The translations under genes and the position numbers were made by a program. The notes below the pieces were generated by a model. It was not told the origin of the DNA and ran no database searches. It worked only from the letters and a program-made list of their open reading frames with translations. A DNA stretch of 36,675 bases from an uncultured Sutterella sp. (lineage in GTDB: Bacteria; Pseudomonadota; Gammaproteobacteria; Burkholderiales; Burkholderiaceae_F): NCBI GenBank assembly GCA_905206365.1, contig CAJLHF010000019.1, forward strand, positions 1 to 36,675. Reading direction: 5' to 3'. Shown here piece by piece: positions 31,798 through 36,675 of the stretch (position 1 is its first letter; each line of letters opens with the position of its first letter).

Positions 31798-34700
31798 GCG
31801 CGGCACTCGACTTTTACGCCTACTGGAACGGCTCTCAGGTGGCGGACGTCTTGCAGGCCGTGGTCGGCATCGTCGGCACGGACGGCTACCGCACCGGGAT
31901 GAGTTTCCTCGCACTTGCCGGGTTTCTTACCGTCATGACCGTTGCGGCCGTGCGCTGCCGCGGCGGGGACGTCATTCGGTGGTTTGCGGCGACCGTCTTC
32001 TTTTTCTTCGTGGTGTTCGTCCCCAAGGTGAACGTGAACGTGCACGACGTGCGGGCGATGACGGTGAAAACCGTCGCAAACGTCCCCATGGGACCCGCGT
32101 TCGTCGCGTGCGCCACGTCCCAAATCGGGAAGTGGACGGCGGAACTCTTCGAGACCGCGTTCGCGGACGTCGACGCCGCGCGCTTTACGAAGTTCGGCGC
32201 CGTATTTCCCGAGCGGGTCGTGGCGGCCCTTCAGACGACGGGACCGGTTTTGCCCGAAACGCGGGCGCTCCTGAACCCGTTCATCGAGCACTGCATTGCG
32301 CCCGAGATTCTCGATTCCGACGCGAAACTTGCGGCTCTCATGCAGAGCACGAACCTGCTTTCCACGGTGAAGACCTCCGGATGGCTCAACCCCGCACGCT
32401 TCTTTCTGCGCGAGGACGGCACGCCCCTCTACTGCACCGACGCGATTTCCGTGATCGAAACGCAATTGAAAACCGTTGAAATCCCCGCGCAGGAGCGAAA
32501 GCTTCTCGTGCGGCTCGCGGACGGGTCGGCGACGGACGCCGTTTTCGAGACCGCGTTGCGCAAAGCCGTTCCGGAAGCGGAAACGCTTCTTCTCGGGATT
32601 TCGCGCTCGATGTCGGAGAGCCTCGGGCATGCGCTTCTCATGACGGAAATCCCCAAGGGACTCGCCGACTATGCGGGGACCTCCGCCGCAGGTTCGGGCG
32701 CTGCGGCCTTTGCGGCAAGCATCGAACTCTCGAAAGCGCAGGCGCATCTCTCGACCGAAATCTCCTTTCGGACGATGGGCGAACTCGTGAAGGTGTATCT
32801 GCCGAAACTTCGGAACCTTCTCGAAGCCGTTCTCATTGCGGCTTTCCCGTTGGTCTTTCTTGTTCTCGTCGGTCTCGGCTCTCAGGGCGGAGCGGTCGCG
32901 CGCATGTACGCGGTCCTCTTCATTTGGATTTCCCTCTGGGCGCCGCTAGCGGCCGTCATGAACCACCTGATCGTGCACATGGACGCCGAGCCCATGAACC
33001 GACTCGTCGCGGAATACGGCGGAACGACCCTTCTTGCCGCCGACGCCGTGCGCGTTGCGGGCACCACCTCGCAGGCAATGGCGGGTTACCTCATGATCTT
33101 CATCCCGATCATCGCGTACGCCATTGCGAAGGGGTCCGAAATGGGGGCGGTGTCGCTCGCTTCCTCCGTTTTGTCGCCTGCGAACTCGGCCGCTCAGGCG
33201 CAGAGTTCTTCGGCCGCGATGGGGAACGTCACGACGGGAGCGAACGCGCAGGGGTCGACGACCCTCGGAACGGTCACGACCGGGAAGACCGACTATTCGA
33301 ACGTCTTCTCGTCGCCCGACACCTCCCGTACCACCACCCCCTACGGGTCGGTGACGCGGGACTTCTCGACGGGGGACGTCACGGCCCTTCAGGTCGTGCG
33401 CTCGGACCTCGGCGTCGAATCGTCGAGCGCCTTTACGAACACGCTCTCGAACCAGAACATGTCCTCCGCCACCGCGTCCGTCGCAAGCGGCGCGACGGTC
33501 GCAAGCGGCTCGCAGCAGAGTTTCTCGACGGGATCTTCCACGTCCGCCGCGCACAGTACCGATACGGGCATCTCGTCCGTCGTAGCGCAAAGCGGGCAGA
33601 CCACCTACTCGAGCGGCTCGACCTATGCCGAGTCGATCGACAACCGGGCGAGCTCGGGCTTCGGGCAGAGCGGACGGGTGGATGAGAGCTTGGGGGTGAG
33701 GACCACAGGTTCTGCCCAAATGACAAACTCCATGAGCGACATTCTGAATCAAACCCGTCCTGATGCTTCGAGTGCCCTGGTTGGCTCTGGCTCTGAAGCC
33801 GCTACTGTTAGTGGCTCGATGATCCCCTGGAGTAGCAACCCTGGTTTGCTTGGTGCCGCGCCTCAACAAGCAACTACCGCCAGCAAACGCGGGACGTCCA
33901 TTCAGTTCGGGAAGCTCTTGGAGGCCGATTCCACACTGTCTGCCCAGACTGGTGTCTCTCACGACAACTCGGCCTCGACGAGCCAACTCACCTCGTCGGG
34001 CAACTCGTGGAGCCAAAATTCCGGCTTCAACCAGTCGGAAACGGAGAGCTCGCAGGACGCCTTTCAAACTGCGAGCCGGGCTCAGACGTCGTCTTCGGAC
34101 AACGCCTCGACGACGGATACGCAAAGCTTCAACCGACAGGAACAGACCTCGTCGGGAACGAACATGTTGACGGGCTCTTCCGAATCGAGAAACCGCTCGG
34201 GCTCCGTCTCGACGCGTACCGCTTCGGACCCGATGGTGCGCGACCGCGTCATCGATCTTTACGGCTCTCCGGAAGAAGCGCTGCGCGGTCTTTCCACCGC
34301 GGAAGGTCGTCGTGCGCTCGGGCGCGACCTTGGGTACCGATCGAGTACGGAAGCCGATGCCCTGCCGCATTTGAGCGAAGTGAAGACTGACAACGGCAAC
34401 AGCACCTTCAGAGCGGCCGAAACGCTGGTAGCGGCAGACGCACGCAACGCCGGCGTGGAACACGCGTCTGCCGTGCACGCCGTTGAAACCAAGGGAACGA
34501 CTCAGGCTGCGGCGACCTTCTCCGCCCCCGAAACGGTACGTCACGCCGACCCGCAAGCCGAGCAACGAGAAGTCGTCGCACTCAGTGCGGGCGCTTCCAA
34601 GGTAGTGAGTGCTTCCTTTCAGGACGAGCTCGGATTTAAAACCCTGATGCAAGTGGGGGTCTTGGCCGGCTTGGCCTACGACACCCCGGGCGAACGCTTC

Positions 34701-34820
34701 AACGCGCTGATGACTCAGGCATCCGATTCTCAAGAGCTACGGGCGAAGCTTATCGAAATCGGACAAGACCCCAACACGAGCACTGAGTCAATTCTCGATA
34801 GATTTCAAGATGTTAAGTAA
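31794..34820 (+). CDS. traG: Mating-pair stabilisation / pilus assembly protein TraG
   Basis: 1008 residues (F TraG 938). Inner-membrane protein whose N-terminal domain serves pilus assembly and whose long periplasmic part serves mating-pair stabilisation and entry exclusion. Hydrophobic segments lie at about 36-53, 60-79, 346-361, 371-390 and 428-447, the TraG_N plan. Residues 465-850 are Ser/Thr/Gln/Asn-rich with many SSS, TSS and SGS repeats. The last 150 residues are more ordered (LGFKTLMQVGVLAGLAYDTP). Base use changes sharply at about 33690-33960 (residues 633-723) and again from about 34380 to the end, with codons such as GGT, GCT, ACT and CTG rare elsewhere, which points to recombination. 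It ends one base from the facing gene at 34822. Confidence 0.92.
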   Translation: MSAALDFYAYWNGSQVADVLQAVVGIVGTDGYRTGMSFLALAGFLTVMTVAAVRCRGGDVIRWFAATVFFFFVVFVPKVNVNVHDVRAMTVKTVANVPMGPAFVACATSQIGKWTAELFETAFADVDAARFTKFGAVFPERVVAALQTTGPVLPETRALLNPFIEHCIAPEILDSDAKLAALMQSTNLLSTVKTSGWLNPARFFLREDGTPLYCTDAISVIETQLKTVEIPAQERKLLVRLADGSATDAVFETALRKAVPEAETLLLGISRSMSESLGHALLMTEIPKGLADYAGTSAAGSGAAAFAASIELSKAQAHLSTEISFRTMGELVKVYLPKLRNLLEAVLIAAFPLVFLVLVGLGSQGGAVARMYAVLFIWISLWAPLAAVMNHLIVHMDAEPMNRLVAEYGGTTLLAADAVRVAGTTSQAMAGYLMIFIPIIAYAIAKGSEMGAVSLASSVLSPANSAAQAQSSSAAMGNVTTGANAQGSTTLGTVTTGKTDYSNVFSSPDTSRTTTPYGSVTRDFSTGDVTALQVVRSDLGVESSSAFTNTLSNQNMSSATASVASGATVASGSQQSFSTGSSTSAAHSTDTGISSVVAQSGQTTYSSGSTYAESIDNRASSGFGQSGRVDESLGVRTTGSAQMTNSMSDILNQTRPDASSALVGSGSEAATVSGSMIPWSSNPGLLGAAPQQATTASKRGTSIQFGKLLEADSTLSAQTGVSHDNSASTSQLTSSGNSWSQNSGFNQSETESSQDAFQTASRAQTSSSDNASTTDTQSFNRQEQTSSGTNMLTGSSESRNRSGSVSTRTASDPMVRDRVIDLYGSPEEALRGLSTAEGRRALGRDLGYRSSTEADALPHLSEVKTDNGNSTFRAAETLVAADARNAGVEHASAVHAVETKGTTQAAATFSAPETVRHADPQAEQREVVALSAGASKVVSASFQDELGFKTLMQVGVLAGLAYDTPGERFNALMTQASDSQELRAKLIEIGQDPNTSTESILDRFQDVK
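33690..33960. other. Atypical-composition block inside traG
   Basis: Within about 33690-33960 the reading frame stays open but codon choice shifts (GGT, GCT, ACT, TCT, CTG, CAA instead of the GGC/GCG/ACG/TCG/CTC/CAG habit on both sides) and GC drops. Edges are estimated by eye. It corresponds to residues 633-723. This is consistent with a replaced segment from a relative of different origin. Confidence 0.45.
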
Positions 34821-34821
34821 A

Positions 34822-35148
34822 TCAGAATCGTCCACGGCTACGACGGAGAAGATTGTTGTGCTGGGCAGTCATAAACCAGAACTCGCTATCGGTCATTTTC
34901 GACCGACTGCCCTTGGGGGAACGGAGAGTAACTGCCCACAGCCACGGGTACTTGACCATCCACTGCTGCGCAGTCATGCGGGGGCCGATCCGCCCCGCGC
35001 GGCGCAGGAGGTTCGGGATCCGCGTGAACTCGAAAAGCTCCCAGGCATAGAAGACCGCGAGGAAGGCAACGCTCCGAAAGGGCGACTGCACGTAGGTGAT
35101 GTCTTCGGTCTCGGTTTCGACGTTGAGAGTAACGAGGTAATCGGTCAT
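34822..35148 (-). CDS. Small unknown protein facing traG, 108 residues
   Basis: Start ATG 35148, with GGAG about 8 bases upstream; an in-frame upstream extension to 35232 is less likely. Starts MTDYLVTLNVETETEDITYV, then one hydrophobic stretch at about 28-43 (SVAFLAVFYAWELFEF), which is likely membrane-associated or buried, then a basic and aromatic C-terminal half (KYPWLWAVTLRSPKGSRSK). No family recognised. It is the only minus-strand gene in the tra region, and its stop lies one base from the traG stop. In F the genes after traG are traS and traT (exclusion), so an exclusion or immunity role matched to the variable TraG C-terminus is possible but unproven. Confidence 0.7.
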   Translation of the reverse strand: MTDYLVTLNVETETEDITYVQSPFRSVAFLAVFYAWELFEFTRIPNLLRRAGRIGPRMTAQQWMVKYPWLWAVTLRSPKGSRSKMTDSEFWFMTAQHNNLLRRSRGRF

Positions 35149-35271
35149 GGGGGCTTCTCCGTTTCCTGAAATTATCCCGTCCTCAATTTTGTAGCCCTCG
35201 GGTCGGGCGCCTTCGGGTGGCCCGTCTCGCAACGATTTTTCAAATATTTAATTCAGATCAAAACTCGAACC

Positions 35272-36450
35272 ATGCGAACCGATGGTCCGCCCTTTGCCAT
35301 GGAACCCACCGAAGCAAAAGAAATCGCCCGTCAAATCGGCTTCAAGAATTTTCTCGACCTCTCCTCGGGCGTGAGCCTCACCGCGGTCTTTCGCGAGGCG
35401 GGGCTCGCCGACACGCCCGCAGTCTACCTGCTCTTTGACTCCGAAACGAAGCGTCTCTACATCGGACAGACGAAGCGCCTCCTCAACCGCTACGCCCAGC
35501 ACGTCTACGACGGGCGCACGATCGATTACATCGCCTGGGTCGTCTGCCCCGTAAAGCAGCTCGACGAGAAAGAAACCTCCTACATTGAGCGAGCACTCGC
35601 ACTCGGTTACGACCTTGTGAACAAAATGAAGATGCCCGCCTTCCGGACGGAGACGGCACCGTACGATGAAATCGTGCTCCCCGTGCGTCAGGACGAGCAC
35701 CTCAAAAACGTGGGACTCGGGCTCTTCTCCGACATACACCGCGTGCAGCGCGTCTTCGAAGGCACGGACGCTCAGCAGCAGGAACGCTGGGAGCGTCTGC
35801 GGGAACATCCCCGTCACAAGGAGATGCTCGAGGCCGCCCGCCGCTACATCGAAGTCTCGATCCCGGACTATCGGGAGACGGTCGGGAACTTCTGGACGCT
35901 CTTCGTTGCACCCGCCTCGAAGCGAAACGCGGTACTCCCCTGCATTTCGATCGTGACGGGCCCCGTTCAGACGTTCGAGATCTATTGCTACAGCCGCTCG
36001 AAGGAGGCGTGCTTCGTGTCGATGGAACTCTCGGCCTACACCCTCTTTCAAGCTCCGTCGATGCTCGCCGACTTCCTGCGCGTTTTTCCCTGGGCGGATC
36101 TCGTCTGGGGCGAGACGCCCCTTCGGAGCGGCATGCCGCTTCCCGAATGGCGGGAGCCCGCGGCCGAGGAACTTCAGCAGTTCCTGCCGCTTCGCCGCCC
36201 CTACCCGTCCTACGAAGATCGGACGGAAGACATCGTGCGACCCGTCAGTCTCGCGCGCCTTCGGCCGCCCGTCACGCTCACCTGCACGCTCGAACACTTC
36301 CCCATGATCTTCGAGAAGTCGCTTTTGATCGAGACGGCGGCGTCAAGCTACGCCGTCGCTTCGATGCGCTACAGCCGCATCGTGCATCCGGAAAACCACA
36401 ATCCCATTGCGATGGCGGCGATACTCGAGGGAGCAAACATCTCGGAGTGA
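35272..36450 (+). CDS. GIY-YIG nuclease-domain protein
   Basis: 392 residues from ATG 35272 (ATG 35299 is an alternative). Residues about 49-120 form a GIY-YIG domain: VYLLFD (the GIY strand), LYIGQTKRLLNRYAQH with Y63-I64-G65 and R73, then E106 in TSYIERALALGY and N117, the metal-binding Glu and terminal Asn of the fold. The remaining 270 residues have no motif I know; they include two Trp/Pro-rich patches (FPWADLVWGETPLRSGMPLP). Such domains cut or nick DNA in repair proteins, homing enzymes and restriction enzymes. Here it is a free-standing gene with a large unknown C-terminal domain, possibly an accessory or defence gene of the element. It is divergent from the small gene at 34822. Confidence 0.8.
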   Translation: MRTDGPPFAMEPTEAKEIARQIGFKNFLDLSSGVSLTAVFREAGLADTPAVYLLFDSETKRLYIGQTKRLLNRYAQHVYDGRTIDYIAWVVCPVKQLDEKETSYIERALALGYDLVNKMKMPAFRTETAPYDEIVLPVRQDEHLKNVGLGLFSDIHRVQRVFEGTDAQQQERWERLREHPRHKEMLEAARRYIEVSIPDYRETVGNFWTLFVAPASKRNAVLPCISIVTGPVQTFEIYCYSRSKEACFVSMELSAYTLFQAPSMLADFLRVFPWADLVWGETPLRSGMPLPEWREPAAEELQQFLPLRRPYPSYEDRTEDIVRPVSLARLRPPVTLTCTLEHFPMIFEKSLLIETAASSYAVASMRYSRIVHPENHNPIAMAAILEGANISE

Positions 36451-36582
36451 GTGGGCGCTCACCATACGAAAAGCCCTCAACCGTTCGGATCCTTTCGTCG
36501 GTCCGTCGTTTGCGGGCTTCACGAACGTCAGCGGGAGTCGTAGTACTCGGGCGGCGACCTTCCTTCCGCCGTCTTACTCAAC

Positions 36583-36623
36583 GTACCTTATATCCCCACC
36601 GTAACGGCGGGGATATAAGGTAC
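36583..36623. repeat. 41-bp near-perfect inverted repeat
   Basis: GTACCTTATATCCCC (36583-36597) and GGGGATATAAGGTAC (36609-36623) are perfect 15-bp complements. Between them CCG and CGG pair around TAA, with one A-C mismatch, giving an 18-bp stem. No T run follows. It lies 133 bases after the GIY-YIG gene in otherwise gene-free DNA (36451-36675). Its length and perfection suggest a mobile-element end, a recombination or resolution site, or a plasmid replication/partition site rather than a simple terminator. Confidence 0.75.
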
Positions 36624-36675
36624 CCGCGCGAAGCTCAGACTGATACCTATAACAAAATTCATGGCCTTGCGTCAT

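Noticed and set aside
1..36675. CRISPR arrays, tRNA or rRNA genes
   Set aside because: No regularly spaced repeats and no cloverleaf or rRNA-like sequence were seen on reading both strands.

Overview
The window is GC-rich and carries most of an F-type (MPF-F) conjugative type IV secretion system. Left of it sits a minus-strand block holding an HU gene, an unknown gene and the N-terminal part of an autotransporter with an extended signal peptide region (ESPR). ESPR autotransporters, HU-beta and the codon style fit a beta/gammaproteobacterium. A GC-rich Burkholderiales member such as a Sutterellaceae gut bacterium is my best guess, but this is inference, not proof. Nothing here decides between plasmid and integrative element. 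The coupling protein (TraD/VirD4) and relaxase (TraI) are not in the window.

Layout. 1-2.35 kb (minus strand): ESPR autotransporter fragment, hypothetical gene, hupB with its terminator. 2.35-2.78 kb: divergent control region with hairpins. 2.78-7.16 kb: traA (pilin), traL, traE, traK, traB. 7.16-9.25 kb: about 2.1 kb of lower-GC, gene-poor, decayed-looking DNA with an operator-like palindrome and a probable terminator. 9.25-29.43 kb: unknown gene, traV, traC, giant trbI-like gene, unknown 791-residue gene, traU-traW fusion, trbC, two traN-type genes, traF. 29.43-30.19 kb: a second gene-poor spacer with direct repeats. 30.19-34.82 kb: traH and traG. 34.82-35.15 kb: a small gene facing traG. 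35.27-36.45 kb: GIY-YIG nuclease-domain gene. 36.58-36.62 kb: a near-perfect 41-bp inverted repeat.

How the genes work together. TraA is the pilin. TraL, TraE, TraB and TraG lie in or on the inner membrane. TraV and TraK with TraB form the envelope-spanning core. TraC powers assembly. TrbI, TraW, TraU, TrbC, TraF and TraH are the F-specific pilus extension/retraction and periplasmic set. TraN and TraG stabilise mating pairs. Many genes overlap by 4 bases (ATGA or GTGA), so translation is probably coupled.

What is unusual. TraU and TraW are one polypeptide, in the order U then W. TrbI carries an N-terminal disordered extension of about 690 residues. TraN is represented by two adjacent genes, and the second has four tandem cysteine modules where F TraN has one. 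Two unknown genes (9255-10199 and 17410-19785) are built into the operon. Several exported proteins have very long n-regions before the hydrophobic core. Most non-overlapping tra starts lack a Shine-Dalgarno and instead follow pyrimidine-rich leaders. The 3' half of traG is a composition mosaic next to a small facing gene that could be an exclusion factor. All family calls are from reading the translations; no search was run.
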